From positions 1,113,031 through 1,177,030 of the forward strand of contig NZ_KQ976354.1 in assembly GCF_000346485.2 (NCBI RefSeq): a DNA stretch of 64,000 bases, in the 5' to 3' direction. The position numbers and the translations under genes were made by a program. Shown here piece after piece: positions 43,449 to 53,277 of the stretch. Numbering within the stretch: position 1 is the first letter of the stretch; every line of letters starts with the position of its first letter. A model generated the notes under the pieces. The model was given only the letters and a program-made list of their open reading frames with translations, searched no databases and was not told the origin of the DNA. Source of the stretch: Scytonema hofmannii PCC 7110. Its GTDB lineage: Bacteria > Cyanobacteriota > Cyanobacteriia > Cyanobacteriales > Nostocaceae.

Positions 43449-44228
43449 TTAAACCAAGTATCTGGTGTTGGGTACTATGGGGAAAAAGGCGTATTCGTAC
43501 CATGCTGTCCAGATAAAACTACGAATCCACCGTTGGCGTTTTTCGGGATTCAATTCATACTCAAATGCGCCCCGTGCTTCGTCAATGGAAGATAGGTGAG
43601 ACTCGCAGCCGCAACCATGCTGGTAGGTAAAACCATATTTGGAAGCGATGCTTTGTATTTTCATTTGCACTGCAAAGACTTTTCCTGCATGCAGCACTGC
43701 ATCCCACCCACGTTTGTGTTCGCGATCGCGAGGATCGAATCTTAGAGCACGTTCTTCAAATACAGTATCTCTGTAAATAGGCGCAAGGTGAACTTGGTAA
43801 AAGCTTGCAGGAAGTTCGTAACCAAACTCTTGAAACAGTTCCTGTGCAATACGAGCAACCTTAAGTTCGTTCGCCCACTCCGAGCCTTTTGACTCAAATT
43901 CACGAAGGCTTTCTGAAAAATCGGGATATTTCTCAATCTTAAAGTCTTGCCCGTAAAATTCCAGTGTTTCTTTTGCTAACTGTCCAAATATCTCAGTCAA
44001 TGCTGGCTTGAGGCGAGCAAGTTCCGGGCGTTCGTTAAACAAGTCAACATCACCCTGTTCTAACTTGTACTGGAACAATTGCGCCATTTCAACATAGCTC
44101 TGACGGCTTGTCAGTCCAAAGCTAGCCTCTCCTGTAGCAATGTCTTGCCACACCTTTGGTAATTGAGAGATGGGAGCCGCATTCTCTCCAGCGATCGCTA
44201 AAACTTGAGGTGGATTGAGAAGAATCAT
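43449..44228 (-). CDS. hypothetical protein, 259 aa
   Basis: I cannot name its family. It is soluble and helical, with ITG-poor aromatic stretches (ETLEFYGQDFKIEKYPDFSESLREF), a conserved-looking HGCGCESHL near residue 208 (two Cys and two His, possible metal site), and an aromatic C-terminus (WIRSFIWTAWYEYAFFPIVPNTRY). Its terminator lies 200 bases downstream beyond a MITE-like element. There is no evident link to the peptide cluster or to the mys genes. Confidence 0.65.
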   Translation of the reverse strand: MILLNPPQVLAIAGENAAPISQLPKVWQDIATGEASFGLTSRQSYVEMAQLFQYKLEQGDVDLFNERPELARLKPALTEIFGQLAKETLEFYGQDFKIEKYPDFSESLREFESKGSEWANELKVARIAQELFQEFGYELPASFYQVHLAPIYRDTVFEERALRFDPRDREHKRGWDAVLHAGKVFAVQMKIQSIASKYGFTYQHGCGCESHLSSIDEARGAFEYELNPEKRQRWIRSFIWTAWYEYAFFPIVPNTRYLV

Positions 44229-44440
44229 ATCTTGTTCTCTAGAGGTACATCCGTAGCAAGATTAAAATTGAGTTTACACTGATTAGCTCTTTTACAGTGT
44301 GGAGGGTCAAACCCATCACCACCTTATTGCGTACCTTTTTCTCTCATTTCTTGCTGTCGCATAGAAAATTGATATTAGCTCAAACCGTTAGTATGTAGCT
44401 CTTGATGCTATGGAAATCATAACAGCGTGTTGAATTTTAA

Positions 44441-44491
44441 ATGGTTAGTGGTTAGTTGCACGACTAACCACTAACAACTAACCACTAACTA
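44441..44491. repeat. heptamer STRR (GGTTAGT / ACTAACC)
   Basis: Copies of GGTTAGT facing ACTAACC, forming a large inverted repeat. It ends beside the stop codon of the minus-strand gene at 44495. Confidence 0.85.
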
Positions 44492-44494
44492 TTT

Positions 44495-44689
44495 TTATAC
44501 TTGAGTCACGTCTTCCTGATTTAACTGCTGCTCCACGTTACTAATAGCAGCATTTAAACCAGCAAGTTTGGTTTCTAAATCATCTCGCATAGTCTTCATA
44601 AATTTCAGCTTGCTTTCAAGGCGGGCTTTGCGAGAAACAGTTTCCCCACCATAGCAAGAGTTATTATACCAAAAAGAAAATGGAAACAT
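44495..44689 (-). CDS. small coiled-coil protein, 64 aa
   Basis: The C-terminal two thirds (RKARLESKLKFMKTMRDDLETKLAGLNAAISNVEQQL) is one amphipathic helix, a pattern I recall from small cyanobacterial hypothetical proteins. The N-terminus (MFPFSFWYNNSCYGGE) is less certain. No strong ribosome-binding site. Role unknown. Confidence 0.55.
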   Translation of the reverse strand: MFPFSFWYNNSCYGGETVSRKARLESKLKFMKTMRDDLETKLAGLNAAISNVEQQLNQEDVTQV

Positions 44690-45303
44690 AGTTCGCCGTT
44701 TTGAAATAAGAGCATATTTAAATTGTGGCGAAACTCTAGATAAAATAACGGCAATAAGATTGGGGGAAAACCGTCCAGGGAAATCCGGTTTTCAATCTTG
44801 GTTAAAAGCAGCTTGAACGTGATTAATACCTTTGCCTGTAATTATACCCTCGGAGAGAGGTAAAAAACGGTAAAGACATTTATTATCATGTAGACTCCAA
44901 GAAATTATTATTATCCCATTACAAAACGAGGTTTCGACCAAGTTAGTCCATTGCAAGCGTTCGCGAGTGCGTGTGCTTTATGATTATTTGCACCAGATGA
45001 CTTAGTTAATGTAGTGGTTTCTCTCTTAAGGTTGCCTGAGGTGTGATTATAAGTATTTAGGTAAGCACAAAAAAACTTCCCGATCTTTCTTAATCCCCCT
45101 TTTTCCTTCAAATGCCTTAATGGTTAATAAATTGTTAAGAAATTTAAATTTTTTCTCATTTATGTTTTGCAATTTTCACAATAGCACGATCCTAACTTTG
45201 AGGACTAGTAAATATAATTACCACTTTCTTGAAGGGTACATATGTGTGATTTTGTGTATTCTGATGTCTTACTTCCTTTGGTGCTCTAAAGCTACCGATG
45301 TTT

Positions 45304-45357
45304 GTAGAGTGGGCATTGCCCACAATTTAATGTCAGTGGGCGAGATGTCCACCCTAC
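45304..45357. repeat. GTGGGCATTGCCCAC-type hairpin repeat, copy 2
   Basis: GTAGAGTGGGCATTGCCCAC with ATGTCCACCCTAC closing the outer stem; relates to 33095-33179. Confidence 0.6.
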
Positions 45358-45621
45358 GCTTATAGGTAATCTAGCTAGCTATTGGAGAGTAAAGAGGAGA
45401 TCGAATAAGCAAAAAGACTTAGAAAATGCCTGAAAACCATTAAGCATATCATAATATGGTGCTCGCACTCGCTGTAATAAATATGACTTCTAATGTTTCG
45501 TAAACTTGATTGTTTGATTTCTGAGAAAAAATACATTCCATCTTAAATTTTAATTATAAAACATGATATTTTGTTAATTAGGTCAGCAAAAACTGACCGA
45601 AGACTACTCTCAAACCTGCTT

Positions 45622-45667
45622 CTTATATCAGATTTCTGCAAAATGCCAGCAAGTAACCTGATATAAG
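45622..45667. promoter_or_regulatory. stem-loop upstream of mysA
   Basis: CTTATATCAG (45622-45631) and CTGATATAAG (45658-45667) form a perfect 10-base inverted repeat with a 26-base spacer, about 240 bases before the mysA ATG. It could be a binding site for a dimeric regulator or a 5' leader structure. Inference only. Confidence 0.5.
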
Positions 45668-45907
45668 CAAATTTGACTCTCAAAAAGGCTCAGCAGATTC
45701 ATTACAAATTCACAAAAGTATGCTCGAAATCGTATTTGGGGAAGAAGTAAGAGTTGATATCCGTTTTTCTGTTGCACTGGATGTATCTTTTGGGTGATTT
45801 ATTCAAAGGTACATTTGGGGTTTGTTTGATAGTGTGCAGATTTTAATTGTCTTGTGAATAGTCCCCTAATTTTATTAGGGGATATTGTCAACTTAGGGTC
45901 AACAAGA

Positions 45908-47143
45908 ATGAGTACCGTACAAACAAAGTTTGAAGCTACTGAAAGCGCTTTTCACGTAGAAGCTTACGAAAAGATTGAGTATAGCCTGGTTTATGTTGAT
46001 GGGGTTTTCTCAATCAAAAATACTGAGTTGGCAGAAGTCTATAGAGATTTTGGACGTTGTCTAGCTGTTGTAGATACTAATGTAAACAGGCTATATGGCA
46101 GCCAAATGCAGGAGTATTTCGAGTATTACGACATTGACCTTACCGTTTTTCCGATTACGATTGCTGAGCCAAACAAAACTATTGAATCGTTTGAGACGAT
46201 TATAGATGCTTTTGCTGATTTCAGGTTGGTTCGTAAGGAACCCGTACTGGTTATTGGCGGTGGACTGACTACAGATGTAGCAGGTTTTGCTTGTTCTGCT
46301 TATCGTCGGAGTTCTAATTACATTCGTATTCCTACAACTCTCATCGGGTTGATTGATGCAAGTGTGGCTATTAAGGTAGCTGTTAATCACAAAAAGCTGA
46401 AAAATCGCTTGGGTGCTTATCACGCTTCTAAAAAAGTTTTCCTGGATTTTTCGTTTTTGCAAACTCTTCCCACAGCACAAGTCCGCAATGGTATGGCGGA
46501 ACTTGTGAAAATTGCTGTGGTTGCTAACAAAGAGGTCTTCGATTTGTTGGATGAGTATGGTGAGGAATTACTCCGCACTCATTTTGGTTACGTTGATGCT
46601 GAACCAGAAATTAGAGATGTAGCTCATAAGGCTACTTATGAAGCTATCAAAACTATGTTGGAGTTGGAAATTCCCAATCTCCGTGAATTAGACCTCGATC
46701 GCGTTATTGCTTACGGTCACACTTGGAGTCCGACTTTGGAATTGGCTCCTCGCATTCCTATATTCCACGGTCATGCAGTCAATATTGACATGGCTTTATC
46801 AGCAACAATGGCTGCACAACGAGGTTATATTACTAGCGAAGAACGCGATCGCATTCTAGGTTTGATGAGTCGTCTCGGTCTCGCCTTGGATCATCCCCTC
46901 ATGGATGAAGAACTCATGTGGCGTGCAACTCAATCGATTATCCTGACAAGAGACGGTTTGTTAAGAGCAGCAATGCCCAAACCCATTGGCAATTGCTTCT
47001 TTATGAACGACTTAACTCGCGAGGAACTGGCTTCTGCTATATCCGAACACAAACATCTGTGCCAAAACTATCCTCGTGGTGGTGAGGGTGTAGAAATGTA
47101 TCCAGATTCTTATAAGCCAGAACTCGTTGGGAGTGAAGCTTAA
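45908..47143 (+). CDS. mysA: demethyl-4-deoxygadusol synthase
   Basis: The frame opens at 45854, but the ATG at 45908 gives [18 protein letters not shown], which agrees with the known cyanobacterial enzyme (410-411 residues). This is the 3-dehydroquinate-synthase-like sugar phosphate cyclase that makes demethyl-4-deoxygadusol from sedoheptulose 7-phosphate. NAD and metal motifs: [49 protein letters not shown] and FHGHAVN (zinc His). It overlaps mysB by one base (TAATG), so they are translated together. Confidence 0.95.
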   Translation: MSTVQTKFEATESAFHVEAYEKIEYSLVYVDGVFSIKNTELAEVYRDFGRCLAVVDTNVNRLYGSQMQEYFEYYDIDLTVFPITIAEPNKTIESFETIIDAFADFRLVRKEPVLVIGGGLTTDVAGFACSAYRRSSNYIRIPTTLIGLIDASVAIKVAVNHKKLKNRLGAYHASKKVFLDFSFLQTLPTAQVRNGMAELVKIAVVANKEVFDLLDEYGEELLRTHFGYVDAEPEIRDVAHKATYEAIKTMLELEIPNLRELDLDRVIAYGHTWSPTLELAPRIPIFHGHAVNIDMALSATMAAQRGYITSEERDRILGLMSRLGLALDHPLMDEELMWRATQSIILTRDGLLRAAMPKPIGNCFFMNDLTREELASAISEHKHLCQNYPRGGEGVEMYPDSYKPELVGSEA

Positions 47144-47976
47144 TGTCTCAGCCTCAAGTTGCCGAAAAACCAATCGCTAGACCTGTTACACCATTGGGAA
47201 TTTTAGCAAAACAGCTAGAAACCATTTTACAAGCCTTAGATGGGCAACCACCCAGTCTGCTAACTAGAGACCTTGACTTAGCATGGCGCTTGGCAGCTGG
47301 TTTAGACCCTTACCTAGAAGAATGTACCACCAATGAATCTTCTGCTTTAGCAGCGTTAGCAAAGAAAACTGCTGATGAAGCTTGGGGTCAGCGTTTTCAT
47401 GAAGGGTCTACGGTACGGGAACTAGAACAGGAAATGCTTTCAGGTCATGTAGAAGGACAAACTCTCAAGATGTTTGTGTACATGACCAAAGCCAAGAAGA
47501 TACTAGAAATTGGTATGTTCACTGGCTATTCTGCATTAGCAATGGCAGAAGCACTACCACCCGATGGAGAACTAGTTGCTTGTGAAATTGACCAATACAC
47601 TGCTGAGTTTGCCCAATCCGCTTTTCAGGCATCCCCCCATGGAGAGAAAATTCGTGTAGAAGTGGGTGGTGCATTAGACATTTTGCAAAAACTCGCAGCA
47701 GCTGGTGAAACCTTTGACTTTGTGTTTATTGACGCTGATAAGAAGGAGTATATAAAGTACTTCCACACCCTGTTGGAAAAAGATTTGCTAGTTCCTGGGG
47801 GATTTATCTGCGTGGATAATACCTTACTACAAGGTCAAGTTTATCTCTCTGCCGATAACCGGACTCCAAATGGTGAAGCGATCGCTCAGTTTAACCGTAC
47901 CGTTGCTGACGATCCGCGTGTGGAACAAGTCCTGTTGCCATTGAGAGATGGGTTAACTATCATCAGACGGATCTAG
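47143..47976 (+). CDS. mysB: 4-deoxygadusol O-methyltransferase
   Basis: 277 residues, the SAM-dependent O-methyltransferase that gives 4-deoxygadusol. Motif I is LEIGMFTGYSALAMAEALP, then EIDQYTAEFAQ, then FIDADKKEYIKYFHTLLEKDLLVPGG (metal-binding Asp pair) and VDNTLLQGQV. It starts within the stop of mysA. Its TAG stop leads into a TTAGTGG heptamer array that fills the gap to mysC. Confidence 0.95.
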   Translation: MSQPQVAEKPIARPVTPLGILAKQLETILQALDGQPPSLLTRDLDLAWRLAAGLDPYLEECTTNESSALAALAKKTADEAWGQRFHEGSTVRELEQEMLSGHVEGQTLKMFVYMTKAKKILEIGMFTGYSALAMAEALPPDGELVACEIDQYTAEFAQSAFQASPHGEKIRVEVGGALDILQKLAAAGETFDFVFIDADKKEYIKYFHTLLEKDLLVPGGFICVDNTLLQGQVYLSADNRTPNGEAIAQFNRTVADDPRVEQVLLPLRDGLTIIRRI

Positions 47977-48050
47977 TTAGTGGTTAGTGGTTAGTGGCTG
48001 ATTGTTTTAACCACTAACCACTAACCACTAACCACTAACCATTAACCAAC
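47976..48050. repeat. heptamer STRR (TTAGTGG / CCACTAA) between mysB and mysC
   Basis: TTAGTGG copies followed by CCACTAA copies around a short AT-rich spacer make a strong inverted repeat, starting at the mysB stop and ending just before mysC. It may lower or tune mysC expression. Confidence 0.9.
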
Positions 48051-48058
48051 AACCCTTT

Positions 48059-49456
48059 ATGACACAATCCATTTCTTTTTCTTCCCCAGTACCCGCAACA
48101 CCACCAATTTCTGTAAAAGCACGTTTTATTGCCCTGTTCCAGAACTTAGGTACTTTAACATTGCTCTTGTTAGCGCTACCTGTTAATGCAGTTATTGTTG
48201 TAATTTCCTTAGTTTGGAATAGCTTAACTCGTCTTTTCAGTACCCAACAAACAACAGTTGCACGCTCTAAAAATATCCTCATTAGCGGTGGCAAAATGAC
48301 AAAAGCCTTGCAGCTTGCGCGTTCCTTTGGTGCTGCAGGACACAGAGTCGTTCTCATAGAAACCCACAAGTACTGGTTATCAGGACACCGATTTTCTAAT
48401 GCCGTTTCTCGCTTTTACACCACTCCCACTCCACAGTACGATCCAGAGGCATATATTCAAACTCTAATAGACATCGTTAAACGAGAAAATATCGATGTTT
48501 ATGTTCCTGTCACCAGCCCAGTTGCTAGTTACTACGACTCTTTAGCCAAACCAGCACTATCGCCCTATTGCGAAGTCTTGCACTTCGATGCGGATGTGAC
48601 GAAAATGCTGGATGATAAATTTGCTTTTAGTGAGAAAGCACGAGATCTAGGTTTATCAGTTCCCAAATCATTCAAGATTACAAATCCAGAGCAAGTCTTG
48701 AATTTCGATTTTTCCCAAGAAACTCGCAAGTACATTCTCAAAAGCATTCCCTACGACTCTGTACGCCGCTTGGATCTGACTAAGCTACCCTGCGATACAC
48801 TTGAAGAAACAGCAGCATTTGTTAAAAGTTTGCCAATCAGCCCAGAGAAGCCTTGGATTATGCAAGAGTTTATTCCTGGCAAAGAATTCTGCACTCACAG
48901 CACAGTCCGAAATGGAGAGTTAAGACTGCATTGCTGTTCGGAATCTTCAGCTTTTCAGGTCAATTATGAGAATGTTGAGAATCCGGAAATTCAGGCATGG
49001 GTGAAGCATTTTGTCAATGGTCTGGGATTTACCGGACAAGTTTCCTTTGACTTTATCCAAACCGATGACGGGAAGGTTTATGCAATTGAATGCAACCCCC
49101 GAACCCATTCGGCGATTACAATGTTTTACAATCATCCTCAAGTGAGTGATGCTTATTTAGGAACAGAGCCTTTAACTGAACCTTTACAACCATTACCTAA
49201 CAGCAAGCCTACATATTGGTTGTATCATGAAGTTTGGCGGTTAACTGGAATTCGTTCTTTTTCTCAGCTTCAAAATTGGGTAAGGAACATTTTCAGAGGA
49301 ACTGATGCTATCTACAAGTTGCACGATCCATTGCCGTTTTTAACGGTACATCACTGGCAAATCCCTTTGTTATTGCTGAATAACTTATGGCAACTGAGAG
49401 GCTGGACGAAAATAGATTTTAATATTGGGAAACTAGTAGAATTTGGTGGCGATTAA
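48059..49456 (+). CDS. mysC: ATP-grasp mycosporine-glycine synthase
   Basis: 465 residues. One membrane-like segment (about 26-52, LGTLTLLLLALPVNAVIVVISLVW), then the NAD-like ISGGKMTKALQLARSFGAAGHRV, the ATP-grasp core with KYILKSIPYDSVRR, WIMQEFIPGKEFCTHS and VYAIECNPRTHSAITM. It joins glycine to 4-deoxygadusol, giving mycosporine-glycine. This is the third gene of mysABC. Its TAA leads straight into a CAGTGAC heptamer array. Confidence 0.95.
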   Translation: MTQSISFSSPVPATPPISVKARFIALFQNLGTLTLLLLALPVNAVIVVISLVWNSLTRLFSTQQTTVARSKNILISGGKMTKALQLARSFGAAGHRVVLIETHKYWLSGHRFSNAVSRFYTTPTPQYDPEAYIQTLIDIVKRENIDVYVPVTSPVASYYDSLAKPALSPYCEVLHFDADVTKMLDDKFAFSEKARDLGLSVPKSFKITNPEQVLNFDFSQETRKYILKSIPYDSVRRLDLTKLPCDTLEETAAFVKSLPISPEKPWIMQEFIPGKEFCTHSTVRNGELRLHCCSESSAFQVNYENVENPEIQAWVKHFVNGLGFTGQVSFDFIQTDDGKVYAIECNPRTHSAITMFYNHPQVSDAYLGTEPLTEPLQPLPNSKPTYWLYHEVWRLTGIRSFSQLQNWVRNIFRGTDAIYKLHDPLPFLTVHHWQIPLLLLNNLWQLRGWTKIDFNIGKLVEFGGD

Positions 49457-49482
49457 CAGTGACCAGTGATCGGTGACCAGTG
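49456..49482 (+). repeat. heptamer STRR (CAGTGAC) at the mysC stop
   Basis: CAGTGACCAGTGATCGGTGA and further partial units directly after the mysC stop codon. Confidence 0.75.
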
Positions 49483-49629
49483 ATGAGTGAATTAACTAAC
49501 ACTCAGGAACTTTAACTATGAAGATTATTACACAAGCACATATCGTCTCTTATGCAGAGGCTAAGACTCTTTTCCTTTAACACACGCACAACAGGTTGCT
49601 TGGTTCTCGTATAAATTAGCCCCACAGTT

Positions 49630-49881
49630 TTAATTACCTGGTTGTGACCAACCTTTGATAGCGGATTTTGCAACCTTAAGATACTTATTTTCCAAGATGA
49701 ACTCGTCAATGGCTGTTTCACCACTTGCTTGTAAGGCACTAACTACGCGACGTTTAAAGCTGGGTGTGGTTTCATCATTGACGTAAGCGACTTTCTCTGA
49801 ATCAGTAGCAGTAGGATTAGTACGCTCCAACTGTTTCAAAAGCTGTTGAATTTCTGCTGCGGCTTCCGCATCGCTTAATTC
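49630..49881 (-). pseudogene. truncated cyanobacterial hypothetical gene
   Basis: The frame from 49881 to 49630 begins ELSDAEAAAEIQQLLKQLE right after a TGA at 49884-49882 and contains TDSEKVAYVNDETTPSFKRRVV. I recall this block as the C-terminal module of longer cyanobacterial proteins with a variable N-terminus. Here that N-terminus is absent and only a TTG at 49839 could start translation. Likely a decayed gene. Confidence 0.6.
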
Positions 49882-50229
49882 TCATGACAAATAGCGGCTT
49901 TAGGTTTTGACTTTTCATCATCTTAATCCATCGCTCAAAATCCTGTCTAGAAGTCTAGAAGAGAGTTTTAGTATTGCCCCCAAAATGTCTGTTCTAAGTT
50001 TTATTTATTAAAAATAAAGCTCAAGGATTGATTGCCAAAATTCCACCTTAGTTTAGAGCATTGTTAATATTTTTCTCCAGTCATATTAATTAAAGAGCTA
50101 TATGTCACAGCCAAGCGCTTTGATAATAATTGCTTAACTGTGACAATTACCTAAATCTTGACTATGTCATGACAAAGAGGTCACTAGCGCTAATGGTTGG
50201 TCTATTTGATAGCATTGTAGATAAGTCTT
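49882..50229. other. intergenic region
   Basis: About 350 AT-rich bases. No gene, hairpin or repeat array recognised. Confidence 0.5.
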
Positions 50230-50949
50230 TTAAACGGGTTGGTCTCTGGGAACTACCAAGAGATGAGGAATCAGAACATGCTCTGGCTGCTCTAAGATAA
50301 ACCGGACGCAACGAGCAATATCTTCTGGTTGCAAAGCACCACCAGAATTAATGTAGGATTTGTCTTCTGCATTCCAATGGTCGTAAAGCCCTGTGTCTAC
50401 TGTCCCTGGTGCGATCGCAGCCACTTTAATGCCAGTACCTGCTAGTTCCATTCGCAAAGCGTCTGTGAAAGCTTCAACCGCATACTTTGTGCCATTATAT
50501 GCGCCGTAACGAGGTACTGTTTTCAAGCCGGAAATACTTGATGTATTAATCAGAAAGCCACTGCCTACTTGTTTAAAGTGCCGCAGCGCTATGTAAGCCA
50601 TCCTATAAACAGATTCAACGTTTAAACGAACCATTTGACAAATAGCCTCAATGTCTACTTCTTCAATGGAACCGACAGTCATCCCACCTGCGTTATTCAG
50701 AACCACATCGAGTTGACCAAAAGTTTGAAGTGCGAAATTCACCAGTTTTTGGGGCATATCTACATCTGTGATGGCTCCTGCAAGAACACTAGCATTGTTC
50801 AGTGATGCAGCCAGTTGATCGAGCTTATCTTGCGATCGCGCACTCAGCACTAGTTTCATACCTAAAGCATCGAGTTCTTTAGCAATCGCTGCACCAATAC
50901 CGCTACTAGCACCTGTGATGATAACTACTTTGTTTTGTAGAAAACTCAT
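50230..50949 (-). CDS. short-chain dehydrogenase/reductase
   Basis: 239 residues of classical SDR type: TGASSGIG at 12-19 for the cofactor, NNAGG at 85-89, Ser near 138 and Y151-x-x-x-K155 in the active site. The Arg in LSARSQ after strand 2 suggests NADP(H). GAGGAG lies 3 bases before the ATG. It is divergent from an HxlR-type regulator, which probably controls it. The substrate is unknown. Confidence 0.92.
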   Translation of the reverse strand: MSFLQNKVVIITGASSGIGAAIAKELDALGMKLVLSARSQDKLDQLAASLNNASVLAGAITDVDMPQKLVNFALQTFGQLDVVLNNAGGMTVGSIEEVDIEAICQMVRLNVESVYRMAYIALRHFKQVGSGFLINTSSISGLKTVPRYGAYNGTKYAVEAFTDALRMELAGTGIKVAAIAPGTVDTGLYDHWNAEDKSYINSGGALQPEDIARCVRFILEQPEHVLIPHLLVVPRDQPV

Positions 50950-51098
50950 AATCTCCTCTGAATTATCAAACCTTTTTTGAGATAAAATTTCGTAGCCCTT
51001 TGTTGAAAAATTTTTCTCCTAAGCGTGGCTGTATCTTGAAATAAGGAATAGCACGAGCCATCAATAGTTACCAAATAGATACTAATGGAATTGTGAGT

Positions 51099-51809
51099 AT
51101 GCCAAAGACAGAGTATAACTGCCCAGTTGAAGTGACGCTTGACGTGATTGGCGGTAAGTGGAAATGTGTTATCTTGTGGTGGCTGAGACGAGACGCAAAG
51201 CGGTTTGGAGAATTGAAACAGTTAATTCCAAGAATCACTCAGAAGGTTTTAACTGAGCAATTGAGAGAACTCGAAAGAGATGGATTGATTCGTCGCGAAA
51301 CCTATCGTGAAGTCCCTCCTCGCGTAGAATATTCACTGACTCCATATGGCGAAAGCGTGCGCCCTATTACGGAGTTAATGTGTACCTGGGGAAAAACTCA
51401 TAAACCAGGATACCAGTTTGGCTACTTGCGATTGCAAGGCTTACGCATTCTCATCGTCTCTAGTGAAACATCAGTTTGCGATCATCTCCAATGTGTGATA
51501 GAAGAACGTGCTGCAAAAGTTCTAGCTGTTAGGAATGTCACTGCTGCTTTAACAACAATACAGCAAATGCAACCAGATGCAATGATTGTTGACATTGGAA
51601 GACTAGGCGAGGATAGTTATGCACTTATTCAGCAAATGAGAAGTCTTGAGACAGTACAAAGAAGACAAACTCCAGCAATTGCGCTAACGAGGAGTGACTC
51701 AGATCGTGGACGAGCAATTTCCGAAGGATATCAAGTACATATTGCTGAGCCTTTTGAACCAGTCGAGTTGGTAGCTATTTTTGCCAGCCTCACCAGTCGT
51801 CCAGATTAA
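51099..51809 (+). CDS. HxlR-family regulator fused to a receiver-like domain
   Basis: 236 residues from the ATG at 51099 (a GTG at 51093 is possible). Residues 1-110 form an HxlR winged helix: [16 protein letters not shown] with Cys8, [30 protein letters not shown], and [13 protein letters not shown]. Residues about 118-236 look like a response-regulator receiver: [18 protein letters not shown] with the phospho-acceptor Asp, PAIALTRSD, and HIAEPFEP, where the usual invariant Lys is Glu. It lies divergent from the SDR gene and may repress it in response to an electrophile or redox signal, as HxlR proteins do. Confidence 0.85.
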   Translation: MPKTEYNCPVEVTLDVIGGKWKCVILWWLRRDAKRFGELKQLIPRITQKVLTEQLRELERDGLIRRETYREVPPRVEYSLTPYGESVRPITELMCTWGKTHKPGYQFGYLRLQGLRILIVSSETSVCDHLQCVIEERAAKVLAVRNVTAALTTIQQMQPDAMIVDIGRLGEDSYALIQQMRSLETVQRRQTPAIALTRSDSDRGRAISEGYQVHIAEPFEPVELVAIFASLTSRPD

Positions 51810-52186
51810 CCAAAAGATATTCCAGTCTGCGATAAACTATAACACAGGTAGAAAAGTTCATTAACCCAGAAGATTCTCTGCGAATCTCTATATTAGATTA
51901 TTTAGATGCAAGATCTGTAAAAAACCATTACCTAGGTTTCCAATAAACCTCGACAAGACGATGCCAGCACCCTATGATGGAAACAGAGACGAAATTTTGG
52001 CAGGGCGAAGCGCGGTCGAAAAACCGGGGGGTGCTGCCAAAACGCCAGAACCTTGACAACGTAATATTTCTAGCTTTTTATGAAGACACACACAGCGAGC
52101 GATGGAAGCCTGAAATGGACTTTCGAGAGAGGTTTGCCAAAATGCCACGCAAAACTCCTTTAAAATCGTGCTTTCAAGCTCCCCCA
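51810..52186 (+). promoter_or_regulatory. putative CRISPR leader
   Basis: About 375 bases before the first repeat, without a convincing gene. The last ~200 bases contain GAAGCGCGGTCGAAAAACCG, GTGCTGCCAAAACGCCAG and TTGCCAAAATGCCACGC, resembling leaders of cyanobacterial arrays. Position at the intact end of the array supports this. Confidence 0.65.
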
Positions 52187-53084
52187 CTTTCAATTAAATG
52201 AAACCCGCTTGCGGGATTGAAACATATATCTATTTTGTTAAAAACAAGAGGCTATGCTACTTTCAATTAAATGAAACCCGCTTGCGGGATTGAAACGAAG
52301 AGACTATTAAACGGATTGTTGAAAACTGCGATCTTTCAATTAAATGAAACCCGCTTGCGGGATTGAAACTATTGCCATATGCTTACAATTGCGCGTGGAA
52401 ACCAACGCTTTCAATTAAATGAAACCCGCTTGCGGGATTGAAACGACAAAACAAGAGGATTTTAGACGCTCGTAAACTTGGCACTTTCAATTAAATGAAA
52501 CCCGCTTGCGGGATTGAAACATTTATTGGCACCACGAACTTATGAGCGTTGGCTAAACTTTCAATTAAATGAAACCCGCTTGCGGGATTGAAACAGCACT
52601 TTAGCCGGAACACTTATGAGGACACCTCCGCGCTTTCAATTAAATGAAACCCGCTTGCGGGATTGAAACCAGCAATTAGCAATTGACTTGGCGAGCGATC
52701 GCGCTGCTTTCAATTAAATGAAACCCGCTTGCGGGATTGAAACATAACATGGTTGGCAGCTACGCCCGTAGTGCTTCGCTTTCAATTAAATGAAACCCGC
52801 TTGCGGGATTGAAACATTTATATTCAAGAGTCCAGCTTGTATGTGTTCCTGCTTTCAATTAAATGAAACCCGCTTGCGGGATTGAAACATTTTCAAGAAC
52901 ATTATCATATTCAAGATCGTCATCTTTCAATTAAATGAAACCCGCTTGCGGGATTGAAACATAACATATTAGAGGCTTACCAACAGCACCCTAGGTATCT
53001 TTCAATTAAATGAAACCCGCTTGCGGGATTGAAACGTCTGGCTAAATTGCAAATAGCGATCGCACCTCAGCTTTCAATTAAAAA
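52187..53084 (+). CRISPR. CRISPR array, 12 full 37-base repeats, 12 spacers, degenerate last repeat
   Basis: The repeat starts CTTTCAATTAAATGAAACCC and ends GCTTGCGGGATTGAAAC, identical in all 12 copies (starts 52187, 52260, 52333, 52408, 52484, 52558, 52633, 52707, 52779, 52852, 52924, 52999). Spacers are 35-39 bases. A thirteenth repeat at 53071 keeps only CTTTCAATTAAA. The degenerate copy at the right and the ATTGAAAC end (the usual 5' tag of the crRNA) indicate plus-strand transcription with the leader on the left. CCCGC/GCGGG forms the repeat stem cut by Cas6. Spacers 7 and 12 each contain GCGATCGC. Confidence 0.98.
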
Positions 53085-53277
53085 TGCACAGCAATTAGAC
53101 ATTTCCAAAAATTAATTATGCGTTCCTGAAATCCTTGTAAAGAAGCGCCATAGCGCATCTCGATTTTTTTCCGGAGATGTCTATTGGATATGGAATTACG
53201 ACGGTGAGTGTGCTGGGCAAAGCGAAAGATTTTGTAGTGCTGATCGCAATGTATACAAGGTTGTAGGGGAATTGCGG

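Larger units (their letters stand above)
44690..45907. other. long AT-rich intergenic region upstream of mysA
   Basis: About 1.2 kb without a convincing gene. It contains an imperfect hairpin (44756-44799, AAGATTG...AAAACCG against CGGTTTTCAATCTT), a GTGGGCAT repeat (45304-45357), and a 10-base stem-loop (45622-45667). The mys promoter should be in the right part. Confidence 0.6.

Noticed and set aside
44911-45365. Frames in the region upstream of mysA
   Set aside because: AT-rich, without ribosome-binding sites or recognisable motifs, and including a hairpin repeat.
49515-49580. 20-codon frame after mysC (MKIITQAHIVSYAEAK)
   Set aside because: It has a weak ribosome-binding site but no match to mysD or mysE and no Gly-Gly leader; not supported as a gene.
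51974-52201. Open frames on both strands in the CRISPR leader
   Set aside because: They run into the first repeat, have no ribosome-binding site, and the region fits a CRISPR leader.
53085-53277. Further CRISPR repeats after the degenerate one
   Set aside because: No repeat-like sequence is found beyond 53084.
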